This document shows, in pieces, positions 12,101-19,010 of a DNA stretch of 64,000 nucleotides. The notes under the pieces are model-generated. The model did not search any database and was not told the origin of the DNA. It saw only the letters and a program-made list of their open reading frames with translations. Every line of letters begins with the position of its first letter. Positions within the stretch are counted from its first letter, which is position 1. Source of the DNA: Limnomonas spitsbergensis (lineage: Eukaryota > Chlorophyta > Chlorophyceae > Chlamydomonadales). The translations under genes were made by a program, and so were the position numbers. Location: contig JAYJMM010000004.1 of the NCBI GenBank assembly GCA_037349105.1, forward strand, positions 4,119,001 through 4,183,000. Direction: 5' to 3'.

Positions 12101-15100
12101 CCAGGACACATACCAGGAACCAACAGAGCAGGGCCATGTCGCCTTTGTCACCACTCTCGGGGCAACAGCATCCTCTTGGGAGTGGCTGGAGCCCATGGAG
12201 GACATGGAGGTGTCAGCCCTGGAGGCTGAGACCGGGGATCGGGCGGAGCCCCAGACAGCCCCGGACAGTACCAGCAGACCACTTGCAGGAGACCTGGACA
12301 GCAGGAAGCCATGGTCCAGCAATGCGCTTCGCCCCAGCCATGAGGGCAGGGGGCTGCTAGGAGAGGAGAATGAAGACCCTTCGGAAGGGCCACCATCACT
12401 GGTGCAGGATTCAGAGTCGGAGGATGAGTGGGGCGCTGACAGTAGCCCGTGCCCAGCAAGGATCAGCCTCACAAGAGCTGATGCCGGGGATGCAGATGGG
12501 ATGGAAGAGCCAACCAACGCAGGCCCTGGACCAGGGAGTCCAGTGTGGGGCCGCGAGGAGGACTTGTTACAGCTACGACAGGAGTGGATGCGCGAGGTTG
12601 CTCAGGAGCAAGCAGCCATGGAAGAGCGCAGAACCAGGAGAGCCGAGATAGAACGCAGCAGCAAGGTCGCGCTAGAGGAGAAGGCACACAAGGTCGCAGT
12701 GGGGGTGAACCCGCGGCAGGCAGCAGACCAGTGCGCTGGCAAGCCCAAGGGGGCAGCAGCAGGCAAGGCGAGCAGCAGGAGCCCAGGGGACGCCCAGATC
12801 AGCCCGCCAGCACAGGCAGCAGCAAGGGAGCCCTGGGGCGATCCAGCAGCATACAGCACGGAACGCTGGGTGGCAGTGCTCAGGCACTTCGTGGATGAGC
12901 TAGACGTGCTAAGAAGGCAGGAAATGGGGCAGCAAGAGGCAAGCCAGGAGGCTAGCCTAGTTTTCCGGCTCAGAATGCTGCCACAGCCCGATCCGAACCC
13001 CAGGATGGGAGGTTACAGCAGGGCGGTCAGGGAGCTACAGGAGGAGCTGACGGAGAGAATATCAGCCCTCAACAAGTTGGGAGCAAAGGGAGTGGACACC
13101 CAACAGCCGTCGGACAGCCGCAGCAGCCAGGCCCAAACCAGCAGGGGGGAGGACCTTGCAAGAAGGGCTGCCAGCGCTCGGGCAACCTTGCGACAGGGCT
13201 GTGGGCCTGAGGAGCCCGCGGGTGCCGGCAGCAGCAAGACTGTGCAGCGCGCCATTCACAGGCAGGAGCGGCTGGCACAGGGCAGCACAGGTCAGATACC
13301 AGGAGCAGGGCCAGAAAGGGCCGGTGCGGCTTGGGCTGACACTGCCGAGTTGCGGGGGAAAAAGTCAAAAAAGGCTAGGCGGCGCGCGGGAAAGGCGCAG
13401 AGGGCAGCCGAGGACAGGAACCGTGGCAGCAGACCAGGAATGGACTGCCCAGTCCTGCCGCTCAGGATCAGCCAGGTGGATCTGGAGATCACATGGGCCA
13501 ATGGGCAGCAGAGGCCAGCGCAGAGCGCAGAGCCATGCGTACAGCCCGCAGAACACCTACCGCAGACACCCGCTAGGCAGATGCCAGCTTGCAGAGGACT
13601 CCTCACCTGTACAGCATTTAAGGGGATCCTTACGGGGACGCTCCAGCTGATACTGGTGTGGCTCCTGCTGTCGGTGTGTGTGCCAGGGGCGCGAGCCACC
13701 GAGCAGGGGGTACGAGGAGGAGGATTTACAGCAGGCCAAGGGGCTTTTGTGTCTGGACAAGAGGCAGCAGCGAAGCTGTCGTCTGGATGGTTGCGCCCGC
13801 CAGCAGTCATTCCCATGGGGGGTGCCAGCAGGAGGGGTGCCTGCAGCCAGCAGGAGAGCTGGCAAAGCGGCAACGACACTGGCAGGGAAGAGCCGCCCGC
13901 GGAGGACGACCCGCAGGCGGCTGAGATGATCGACATGTTCCAGCCGGGGGGAGTCGTGGAGCCGCCCGCGGAGTACGTCAAAACCAAGGAGGGGTGGCTG
14001 CTGGGCCAGCACCCCGACTTCACTGCGGAACAGCAGGAGAGCCTGGAGCAGAGCCTCAGGGATCGCCAAGGGGCGTTCGCTTACTCCATGGAGGATCTAC
14101 CAGGCTACTGCGGCACGCAGGGTGAGTTTACGCTGGCTTTAGAAGACGAGGTCAGTTCGTGCTTTCAGAAGTCCAGGGACATGCCGCCACCCAAAGCAGC
14201 CATTTTTAAAGAAAAGTGCCAGCCAATGATACAGGCAGGTATCATCGTCAAAGTACCCCAGGGGGGGCCTATCAAGTTTGCGGCCAACTCAGTAGTAGCA
14301 GCCAAGAAGAGTGCTGAGACTGGGGAGTGGACTGACCATCGGATAGCGCACGATATGCGCAGGTTAAACCTGCGTACGGCTAAGCAGGAGTTTGCAATCC
14401 CCAGGATGGAGACTATTTTTCAGAACCTGGGAACTGCCAAGATATTCAGCAAGGTTGATCTCCGGTCGGGGTTCATGCAGATCCCTATAAAGGTCGAGGA
14501 CCAGCCTAAGACAGCTTTCTGGATGGGACCTGAGCTTTGGATGTACACAAAGCTCAACTTCGGTCTGCGCAATGGACCTCCCTTCTTTCAGCGTATGATG
14601 GAAGAGGAGATTGCCAGGGCAGGCCTGAGTGCGTTCTGCGTGGCATTCATTGACGATCTGCTAGTGTACAGTGACACACCGGCAGAACACATCAGGCATG
14701 TGGAGCTGATGTTAGACATGCTCCACAGTGTAGGATTAAGGGCGCACCCCGACAAGTCCCTGTTTGGGTGTGCAACGGTAGAGTACCTGGGTCACAATGT
14801 GTCGGCCCAGGGGCTCACGCCGCACGCAGCCAAGATAGCAGCGGTTATGGCGCTGCCAGAGCCCACATCGGTGAAAAACATTCAGGAGGTCATGGGATTC
14901 TTGAATTTCTACCGGTGCTACGTCCCGGATTTCTCGAAAAAGGCGGCATGCATCAACGCATTGCTGGTCAAGGGGGTCCCGTTTGTGTGGGGGCCAGAGC
15001 AGTCGCAGGCGTTCCAGTTGATCAAAACAGAGATGTGCGAGGGCGGAAGAGTTCTGCGCAGGCCAGATTACAGTGGGACAGGGCCAGACGGCAAGGGGCC

Positions 15101-18100
15101 GCCAAGGCCGTTCTTGCTGTACACAGATTTCTCTAAGCAGGGCATAGGTGCCGTGCTAGGGCAGTGTGACGACAGCGGGCGGGAGTATATGGTGGCATGC
15201 ACGTCCAGATCCCTGAACAAGAGCGAGAGGAACTATTCCTCGTTCCAGGGGGAGATGCTGGCCGCAGTGTATGCAGCACGCACATACCGTCACATGCTGT
15301 TTGGGTGCAAGGTGCATCTCATCACTGACCACGAGCCGCTCACTTACCTCATGGACAATCAGACGTTGGTAGGCCAGCACGCTAGGTGGGCTCTCATGCT
15401 TCAAGAGCTGGACATTACCATTGTCCACCGCTCAGGGGCATGCCATCAGAATGCGGACATCCCGTCCAGATCGCCACTCCCATCCTCAGCTGACCGCACG
15501 GGGGCCAGGCTTGATACAGCCGCTCCCGAGCCGGCAGCCCAGGAGGAGGCAGGGGGGAAGCAGGTAGCTTTACTCACGGGGTTGGGCAGAATGAACCAGT
15601 GGCATGCAGACCAGATGGTGCGCATGGCACAGGAAGGCAGAAGAAGAGTACAGATACTGCGAGCTGCAGAGGCAGCTTGCGTGACAGCGCCGGTAGGGCA
15701 GGAGATATCCTCTGCCGCCACTGACGATGATGAGCAGGCGCAACCTGTCAGTACAGCAGAACAGGCATTCAGCAACAGGGAGCGGGCCAGGACAATGATC
15801 AGTGATGTTCTTGCTGACCTGCCCCGGGTGACGCCCCCTCATTCACATGCAGGCCTGGACACAGCTTGCCTGTCGGGTGGGGCTGTGCGGGCCATGGAGA
15901 CCGAGGGAGTCGTCCTTTTCGAGCCCTTTGGAGGTATGTGTTCAGGGTTGGAGATGGTGCTCAGGGCGGGTATCCCGGTGGTGCAGTACTTGTATGCTGA
16001 TATCAGTGAGGAAGTCAGAGAGATCGCAGGGGGTCGCCTGGTGCAGTTGCACAGGAGATACCCTCAGTTGTTTCCGGTCAAAGCGTTTGATAAGGCGTTC
16101 AGAGCGTTGCCCCAGGATGTGTATGCCATTACGGCAAAGCACCTCCAGGAGGCGGGCGCCCAGGAGGGGCGCCAGTGGTTCATGGTAGCAGGTTGGGAGT
16201 GCCAGGACCTCTCGTCAGCAGGCAAGGGGCGTGGGCTCGAGGGAGAGAGAAGCAAGTCTTTCTTCCCGTTAGTCAAGCTATTGGGTACACTACAGTTCCT
16301 GCAGGGGCCTAGGCCGCCAGCGTACCTGATTGAGAATGTGGCAATGCAGTTGAATCAGAAGAGTGTGAAGGCCAGTGTTGAGGCTTTTCAGGAGGTGTGC
16401 AGGATTCTGGGAACACCGGCGCTGTTTGACGCAGCGCAGGTGGGGTCTTACGCCCACCGCACCCGCAACTATTGGGGGAATATCGCCCCTGCAGCAGATA
16501 TTGAGTTTGTGATTCGTGCGTCAACCAGACCCCACGGGGGGATAGTAGACGACATTCTAGACAAGGGTAGCAAGGCCCAGGTCGTCTCATGCCCGGACAA
16601 TGGGGGGTATCGCATCAACGTAACAGGACAGCCCAGGAAGGTGCTGCCGTGTCTGATGGCCACGCCCTCGTCATATGCTTTTCGGAACGGGCAGAATGGG
16701 ATGGTGTACAGATCCATGGGGGACTTGCAGGAGCCTAATGCAAATGAGCGTGAGCGTGCCATGGGGTACGCTGTGGGGTCCACATTGCCGCGCCAAGACT
16801 TCCCAGAGGCGGCCAGGAGGGCAGCCTTGGGCAGGTGCATGGATTCGTGGGCACTGGGTGCATGGCTCAATGTGGCACTTGAGTGTGCTAAAATCATACC
16901 AGAGGAATTGAAACGCAGGGCAAGGCTGCCAGGCCCGGACAGGGACCCAGCGCTGGGTGCAACCTTAATGTCCAGCCACTATGCCCTTGCTACTGCAGGA
17001 AACGCATGCTCTGGCAGCGGGGAGGTGGCCGCGTCATACAGGCAGTGCCTGGGAGAATCGGCTGCGGCAGACTGGGCCGACGCAGCACAGGAACCAGGTG
17101 GGAACACGCCTGAGGGGCAAGTTGTGGTTGAAAGCGTGGTGACCAGGGTCACAGAGTGTGAGAAGGACCCGCCAGGATGCCCTGCAGGACCATCGGTCAG
17201 GGTTGATGTGTGGGCAGACGAACCTGTATTGAGGTTTCTCCGTGAGAAGACATACGTTCAGGGAACAGAGCTAGGAGAACAGACCAGAATACAGCGCAGA
17301 GCGGCGCCGTTCCAGTGGGAATCAGAGAGGGGAGGAGTACTGATGAGACTCATGCCTGACGGTAGACGATGTGTGGTGCCCAGGCCAGAAGACAGGCTTG
17401 CAGTGATCCAGACAGCCCATGCCGGTACGGGCCACTTTGGCAGTCACCGCACGGCCTTCATGGTCATGCAGCAGCACTGGTGGCGGGGACTCAGAGCAGC
17501 AGTCAGGAAGGCAGTGCAGGAATGTGGTGTGTGTGACAGGGCCAGGGCGTCCACGTTCAATCACATACAGCCCAACCTGCACCCGCTACCCATTGAGGGG
17601 TTGTTTTTCCGGTGGGGAGTGGACTTGTGTGGTCCATTTACGACCACTTCCAGAGGCAATCGGTTTGTGATGGTTTGTGTGGAGCATTACTCCAAATGGG
17701 TGGAGTTGATTCCCATTCCAAGCAAGGCGTCTGATGTGACGGCCTTGGCATTCTTTCAAAATGTGGTTGCACGATTCGGGGGATGCGCAGAGGTGGTGAC
17801 AGACCAGGGAACAGAGTTCCAGGGTGAGTTTCAGGACATGTTGTTGGACTGCTTCATTGACCACCGCACCACTTCTGCCAACCACCCCCAGGCAGACGGG
17901 CTATCAGAGAGGGCTGTCCAGACCCTCAAGGCAGGCCTGCGCAAGTGCTGCGAGGAGGGCAGCAGCGACGAGTCCTGGGACAAGATGGTGCCCTGGGTAG
18001 CCCTAGGCTTCCGATGCTCGCCGCAGCAGGCCACGCGCATGGCGCCGTACGAGGTGCTGTTCGGACAGAGACCCACCTTCCCCTCCAGAGTGGGGGCGGA

Positions 18101-19010
18101 CCTCTGGAGCACAGCCAAGGTGGCAACAGCAGAGGAGGCAGCAGACCTGCTCTTGGCCAGAGTGGCCAGGATCAAAGAGGCACTGCCAGTCGCGGGTGAG
18201 CATCTAAAAATTGCGCAGCACCGCGACAAGCTGCGATATGCACGCATTCGTGGGGGAGGGTATGTCCCCCAGGTCAGGCGTTTTGCAGAGGGAGATTACG
18301 TGTATGTGAAGTATTCATCAGAGCGACGCAGCCTCGACCCCAAGGCCAGGCCTGAGATCCTCAGGGTAAAAACACTGGGGGCGACGGGAACCTTAGTGTT
18401 GGAAGGGGCAGATGGCGTCACAGTTACAGAGAATGCAGTCAATTGTTCTCCATGCCACTTGCCCAACCTCAGGGGAGTGGTTGATTTCAGTGGAACCAGA
18501 CCCAATAACAGCCTGTCATGCGAGGTGTGCCAGCTGCCCGACCGCGGAGAGGTGATGCTTTTGTGTGATGCCTGCAATACAGGTTGGCACATGGATTGCT
18601 TGGTACCAGTACTTGAGGAGGTGCCTGAGGGCGAGTGGTTGTGCCCAACTTGCGCGACTGAGGACAAGGGAGCTGAGCCCGCAGCAGGGGCTGGACCCGC
18701 TGCAGAGGATTGCAGTGTGCAGGTCCAGGGGCGGCCGAGCCCGGCAGCCAGAGCGGCTGCCAGGACAGCCCAGGAGGCCAACGTCATGGACAGGCCTGAG
18801 GTGGAAGTCATGGCCACCAACCCAGCAACAAGGCAGATGGAGCGGGGCATCGCAAGACCCATGGCGAACGGATTGTACGACATCTCGTACACCACTGGCC
18901 GGGGAGAGGCCAATGTTACCCCGAGAGCAGTTACAAGAAGGGCTAAGGTGGCCAAAGAGGCAGCAAGGGAGGAAGAGGAGTCAGCCCTTGAGGAGCTTAC
19001 CGAGACCTGA
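3180..19010 (+). CDS. Giant Gag-Pol polyprotein with DNMT3-like methyltransferase and PHD finger
   Basis: 5276 codons in one frame from ATG 3180. Order by residue: Arg/Gln/Glu-rich N-terminus to about 840, with 18-residue tandem repeats at 638-699; Gag-like helical region about 845-1110; zinc knuckle CX2CX4HX4C at about 1183-1196; protease-like DSACS around 1434; variant CX2CX5HX4C near 1713; second canonical knuckle (CFNCQKPGHFANAC) near 2106; long charged or acidic linkers; hydrophobic segment about 3480-3506; RT with FIDD at 3823-3826; RNase H about 3960-4110; cytosine-C5 methyltransferase about 4240-4580; H2C2 zinc finger and integrase with D4815, D4875, E4910; PHD finger 5114-5158. Typical Ty3/gypsy polyproteins are about 1200-2000 residues, so this is unusually long. 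Two separated canonical zinc knuckles suggest duplicated or fused Gag modules. The polyprotein presumably needs proteolytic processing. No frameshift or stop is visible. Confidence 0.93.
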   Translation: MTDVDLNPDRHLHPDAQRRSGRLRGLEPGVNLMEASDELAAEALLVAAKLAGPVEPPAGNCKVPEPGRVPPREAGAQADGSALVTRKGIGRGGPVPADFRGSLEFEQWQTQAGTPELILDQATEVSQSCDTRQNCEPKATPQQNPPRVARVSQRVKDEPSQPDQRAEEAAAPREVAGCDKACPDKQRMKAEEMEARSMPAGVKHEEAEPQPAAGRQSSQVGKEREKSAVPVGNPWADQISEEELSDPVQEEKGQQSKTGLRPRQQLRPRRVLVRRGAGSTVYGTPLSRFPPSVGRPVQKSKEGSSSLTQRDDSHKEILRGFFHDPSGAQDTSPSEPERSRAGGAVCGEKESEVHMQPIGWTGILQWATDLWKQVCSRTFLHFQDQVTAIEEFKAHHLRGWATKAMLGIPHTGQDRATLLAALGQVSKGRAGREAALAVKAFADEWCNEVTGNQVEPGSEQEEEEDQAWEGFETAVQRPEELREVQRWQQQARAAPTPALRSEAFEVSSEPSLRGRPRGREAPRASSPAASERAELTSRSLARMAEQGTATRRASRQESYALLRIVEDKENTCQETQVDYIKEFLRNRQAGTASGTRRNEPAGSARSSGPRMQEAREETQSDSYARNYTGGTQPGWQGQELPRGQAYNREQPNRHSQEQPRGQADGREHPSQHSQEPPREQADGREQPSQQSQEQPRGPAEHSRGVRQERQDQELPRGQAEPGRAQAWRPGSDSRPGRSESERLPPEGSRSSAGRAGRQPSREDHDQEEDYYRHDRYHSGRSPSRGGGGGSRSRSESVDSGPGGADRRRPGARQESSDQEMKRLEREQARVNLQLQQQMVLQLAGVAKFTKIPAIQGNVPVLDMSHPGAVAARKYCQACGYWGSHNRLALSDDPPALAVVAGEIAGSCQSPSAMTMLVKSLVKLWDSKPASVGPLMVAIRAAPHAGDRAAREAERIRGTWVAPAEEQCCEASLLTLWIKVVQAEVGKPTSDERTAISNLRLGVKTTLDPDVKPEETVEAFAHRVLSTAELLQISRDAVDHFGRRHSVSHLFHDGLPALAKAKLSKFVMTVPGYLSMTDEDQIAVLTQQVVLWEKFALEMGDLGGVSLKQMASGPGQGEAQSNRTRKERTGQWEMRTRLEGAGNPAGASAAQQQRIDKPRGVTWADQSGAPNYSAEGAAGAVKACYQCGSTAHLARDCRAPRPRDERRPTPPAADITAGQPRPQQQQYPLPPRPQQGQPAGRPYERNQNNRQYQRPGPGQGGQAQQAAHVSHLSSPTGQAEPEGWQQTMAEMLSESVALMTQVGLVPKSAGFKQAAHNARPRSFLPEPCPEEEPEQRLVEPASRKGAKRLVLSKLADDMSDIRLQVFKLNERLTALSFTTMPMGSEDHRGKASKGRQESKVVTAAPRLQYFKNDRSNLEQCVGLMVKGKVLVAQKALMDSACSCHVITVNIAEQLVAMGAELIRTDEKIRTTDNAGADLYGVLFIYVVYGYGGANAIMEPTVVRVVKTPPDAYEHLVGNPEFLKYNGVLEAAGRLTLRPRDGPQTVRGVRDLTLPLVLASPAGGYQAAAVAWAGIRCGFAEREGWPAARVEEEHEPLLQHAMATHAGAAIRTDQKAGQSRGTAAGAGRSTADASRSSREEPQETASRPRQCGQAQAAVLRESKVDAKAAASQPSQAAAQAEAAAGVAMALKADAKSPYQKEVIRRCLETSPRYPCVLCGEPGPHSPEACDQRIRRMLQKTAAVPTTQGTSPGARKRVDFGGAAAARAAPAGSVRRSEVRVPGKGEMVGAADEGVREDAPEAANRDQRELVSKEENEESEESEEEDVRGRTSPKYLRLLRLHQTVELLQHDVKAREELLYRQAAATIEYLRLQQVRWTGLQDANIRLTEVQQQYILRADQLRALYANLGNQQAGEPLQSTIPGDPELAGHMAVMFQTAEEFAEEDESLSQEKLQDQEQQATGQQEPGGSGGARQASGETRVRHRGSTPDDAVHTETRERSRSAQRARSAERRGAVPTPEARTQRPDRDDSFDRPRGRRQHSPSGDRGSQPRGRSQERGTGSHARPHQPEQRMQDRRGASGQSPPGRAQAGRSWMGGQRNVLGPHDGGVCFNCQKPGHFANACPEQGEASQPGDSSQFDRSLTAGGPDRSWGVRGPGRSQEVSEDTMRRAYEAAKEVSFEEWKRRQEAAGPSELPGPPGRPGPAGQSYNSRWVSQERHTCMMSVHEGLGQNAATQVVSYQAAAMPVTFQVVPEGQVAQQRHHWQMVVEALAMNHCGTRPAGSARSMAHAVEFLRNLQQRGCPAPCEGWPGILQQFLDKEWDIYNAQMDEFERIEQEAGLQHRVDEWETSSSGDGTSASEEGHEPQAPVTVLEEEAAMLCPGTPEGNADTGGEVAGAAAGTRNGLSRQDHHPGAKGAAAMSPEDNTAGAVRTHHSTTSRSSAARWEEEDRGLQRSRSRGERPAAGSEDSQFTQAGTGRRGRSGSRGRVRPAPDPPRLPESRCFVQWYRLGEEMPEASSSEAMITLPAQSKDGLCRLQNHRLLEGRSQTCVNIAAAMQAVARLIFPWDAVTAVLLGAALKGFIQPSTRMEDYMQRGWSRHPIYAYSVGEMVGLAVKEGITAVAAADRAHPDVPDNAHTEGVWQGAQPGFMRTPWAEDCVHQLMEHPALRDRAFYVPVQALREHGRGDRSEDGTHSEAGLCHADRPRRCEATVEASVTIPRMVAGQAVPWGMDPGEARAAIPVQQLVTYYYEELEEGEMPVSAAWIHMHASRDDMPVFLFARCEGNVAITRCASVDEAEFHAHTHARGADPATWAVMLMALQRVLLPGQLSAAMRHVWGVDDQWAPLEMTDCPAWPYGAQRSPADGPMWEDEEEFARSPFAVERLEACVHQWVRWERRAWRDNRASSVVPYWQANGMTVQLWRQAHPAGVRTLHPLFRGAGSDTYMEELEELRTQPVPGRWMVGRWGSHYWDPAAITDGPIQDTYQEPTEQGHVAFVTTLGATASSWEWLEPMEDMEVSALEAETGDRAEPQTAPDSTSRPLAGDLDSRKPWSSNALRPSHEGRGLLGEENEDPSEGPPSLVQDSESEDEWGADSSPCPARISLTRADAGDADGMEEPTNAGPGPGSPVWGREEDLLQLRQEWMREVAQEQAAMEERRTRRAEIERSSKVALEEKAHKVAVGVNPRQAADQCAGKPKGAAAGKASSRSPGDAQISPPAQAAAREPWGDPAAYSTERWVAVLRHFVDELDVLRRQEMGQQEASQEASLVFRLRMLPQPDPNPRMGGYSRAVRELQEELTERISALNKLGAKGVDTQQPSDSRSSQAQTSRGEDLARRAASARATLRQGCGPEEPAGAGSSKTVQRAIHRQERLAQGSTGQIPGAGPERAGAAWADTAELRGKKSKKARRRAGKAQRAAEDRNRGSRPGMDCPVLPLRISQVDLEITWANGQQRPAQSAEPCVQPAEHLPQTPARQMPACRGLLTCTAFKGILTGTLQLILVWLLLSVCVPGARATEQGVRGGGFTAGQGAFVSGQEAAAKLSSGWLRPPAVIPMGGASRRGACSQQESWQSGNDTGREEPPAEDDPQAAEMIDMFQPGGVVEPPAEYVKTKEGWLLGQHPDFTAEQQESLEQSLRDRQGAFAYSMEDLPGYCGTQGEFTLALEDEVSSCFQKSRDMPPPKAAIFKEKCQPMIQAGIIVKVPQGGPIKFAANSVVAAKKSAETGEWTDHRIAHDMRRLNLRTAKQEFAIPRMETIFQNLGTAKIFSKVDLRSGFMQIPIKVEDQPKTAFWMGPELWMYTKLNFGLRNGPPFFQRMMEEEIARAGLSAFCVAFIDDLLVYSDTPAEHIRHVELMLDMLHSVGLRAHPDKSLFGCATVEYLGHNVSAQGLTPHAAKIAAVMALPEPTSVKNIQEVMGFLNFYRCYVPDFSKKAACINALLVKGVPFVWGPEQSQAFQLIKTEMCEGGRVLRRPDYSGTGPDGKGPPRPFLLYTDFSKQGIGAVLGQCDDSGREYMVACTSRSLNKSERNYSSFQGEMLAAVYAARTYRHMLFGCKVHLITDHEPLTYLMDNQTLVGQHARWALMLQELDITIVHRSGACHQNADIPSRSPLPSSADRTGARLDTAAPEPAAQEEAGGKQVALLTGLGRMNQWHADQMVRMAQEGRRRVQILRAAEAACVTAPVGQEISSAATDDDEQAQPVSTAEQAFSNRERARTMISDVLADLPRVTPPHSHAGLDTACLSGGAVRAMETEGVVLFEPFGGMCSGLEMVLRAGIPVVQYLYADISEEVREIAGGRLVQLHRRYPQLFPVKAFDKAFRALPQDVYAITAKHLQEAGAQEGRQWFMVAGWECQDLSSAGKGRGLEGERSKSFFPLVKLLGTLQFLQGPRPPAYLIENVAMQLNQKSVKASVEAFQEVCRILGTPALFDAAQVGSYAHRTRNYWGNIAPAADIEFVIRASTRPHGGIVDDILDKGSKAQVVSCPDNGGYRINVTGQPRKVLPCLMATPSSYAFRNGQNGMVYRSMGDLQEPNANERERAMGYAVGSTLPRQDFPEAARRAALGRCMDSWALGAWLNVALECAKIIPEELKRRARLPGPDRDPALGATLMSSHYALATAGNACSGSGEVAASYRQCLGESAAADWADAAQEPGGNTPEGQVVVESVVTRVTECEKDPPGCPAGPSVRVDVWADEPVLRFLREKTYVQGTELGEQTRIQRRAAPFQWESERGGVLMRLMPDGRRCVVPRPEDRLAVIQTAHAGTGHFGSHRTAFMVMQQHWWRGLRAAVRKAVQECGVCDRARASTFNHIQPNLHPLPIEGLFFRWGVDLCGPFTTTSRGNRFVMVCVEHYSKWVELIPIPSKASDVTALAFFQNVVARFGGCAEVVTDQGTEFQGEFQDMLLDCFIDHRTTSANHPQADGLSERAVQTLKAGLRKCCEEGSSDESWDKMVPWVALGFRCSPQQATRMAPYEVLFGQRPTFPSRVGADLWSTAKVATAEEAADLLLARVARIKEALPVAGEHLKIAQHRDKLRYARIRGGGYVPQVRRFAEGDYVYVKYSSERRSLDPKARPEILRVKTLGATGTLVLEGADGVTVTENAVNCSPCHLPNLRGVVDFSGTRPNNSLSCEVCQLPDRGEVMLLCDACNTGWHMDCLVPVLEEVPEGEWLCPTCATEDKGAEPAAGAGPAAEDCSVQVQGRPSPAARAAARTAQEANVMDRPEVEVMATNPATRQMERGIARPMANGLYDISYTTGRGEANVTPRAVTRRAKVAKEAAREEEESALEELTET
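5091..5275 (+). repeat. 54-bp (18-residue) tandem repeat in the Gag N-terminal region
   Basis: Three full units (5091-5144, 5145-5198, 5199-5252) and a partial fourth. Each encodes a Gln/Arg/Pro-rich unit of the form QE(L/Q/P)PRGQADGREQPSQHS. The repeat is in frame and probably a disordered spacer. Unit number could vary between element copies. Confidence 0.85.
13598..13700 (+). other. Hydrophobic segment upstream of RT, with signal-peptide-like AxA end
   Basis: Within the polyprotein, residues about 3480-3506 form a strongly hydrophobic run containing LQLILVWLLLSVCV, followed by PGARA. It resembles a transmembrane helix or an internal signal peptide. Such a segment is not a standard part of Ty3/gypsy Pol. 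It may anchor a processed product to membrane or be an old env-like or host-derived piece. No env glycoprotein features are seen. Confidence 0.5.
13950..15480 (+). other. Reverse transcriptase and RNase H domains of the polyprotein
   Basis: The RT shows the usual gypsy landmarks: KVDLRSGFMQIPI (fingers/palm), LNFGLRNGPPFFQRMM, catalytic FIDDLLVYS, and FLGHN-like EYLGHNVS. RNase H follows with LLYTDFSKQGIGAVLG, GEMLAAVYA and LITDHEPLTYL, which hold the conserved D, E and D. All catalytic residues I can check are present, so the domain looks functional. The domain order RT-RH then integrase is that of Ty3/gypsy, not Ty1/copia. Confidence 0.93.
15897..16925 (+). other. DNMT3/DRM-like DNA (cytosine-5)-methyltransferase domain inside Pol
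   Basis: Domain lying between RNase H and integrase. Motif I: FEPFGGMCSGLEMVL (from residue 4247), binding S-adenosylmethionine. Motif IV: GWECQDLSSAG with catalytic Cys4341, where a Glu stands in place of the usual Pro before the Cys. Motif VI: ENV at 4385-4387. Motif VIII: HRTRNYWGNI, matching the DNMT3-type RxRxFWGN. Then a target-recognition stretch and a C-terminal ERERAMGYAVG...ALGRCMDSWALG, matching the DNMT3 EMERVFGF...LLGRSW block. The motif order is the standard DNMT3 one, not the permuted plant DRM order. Likely role: methylating cytosines in the element's own DNA copy or in the host genome. Retrotransposon-borne DNMTs are known from dinoflagellates and charophyte algae. Activity with an EC motif is uncertain. 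Confidence 0.9.
17390..18660 (+). other. DDE integrase with C-terminal PHD finger
   Basis: An H2C2 zinc-binding region (HAGTGHFGSH...ECGVCDRAR) precedes the catalytic core with GVDLCGPF, VTDQGTEFQ and PQADGLSERAVQTLK. The catalytic residues are D4815, D4875 and E4910, so the last spacing is 34 rather than the common 35. After a basic/GPY-like region comes a C4HC3 PHD finger from Cys5114 (CEVCQLPDRGEVMLLCDAC... to ...WLCPTC). PHD fingers read histone tails, so this may steer integration to particular chromatin, as chromodomains do in chromoviruses. That role is inferred. Confidence 0.9.

Noticed and set aside
4535..13924. Many long ORFs antisense or out of frame to the polyprotein (up to 243 codons)
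   Set aside because: They follow from the GC-rich, biased codon use of the 15.8-kb ORF. None shows a recognisable domain.
3180..19010. Tyrosine recombinase, as expected for PAT/Kangaroo/DIRS elements with split repeats
   Set aside because: I looked through the polyprotein for an R...HxxR...Y pattern in a suitable domain and saw none. A clear DDE integrase is present instead.
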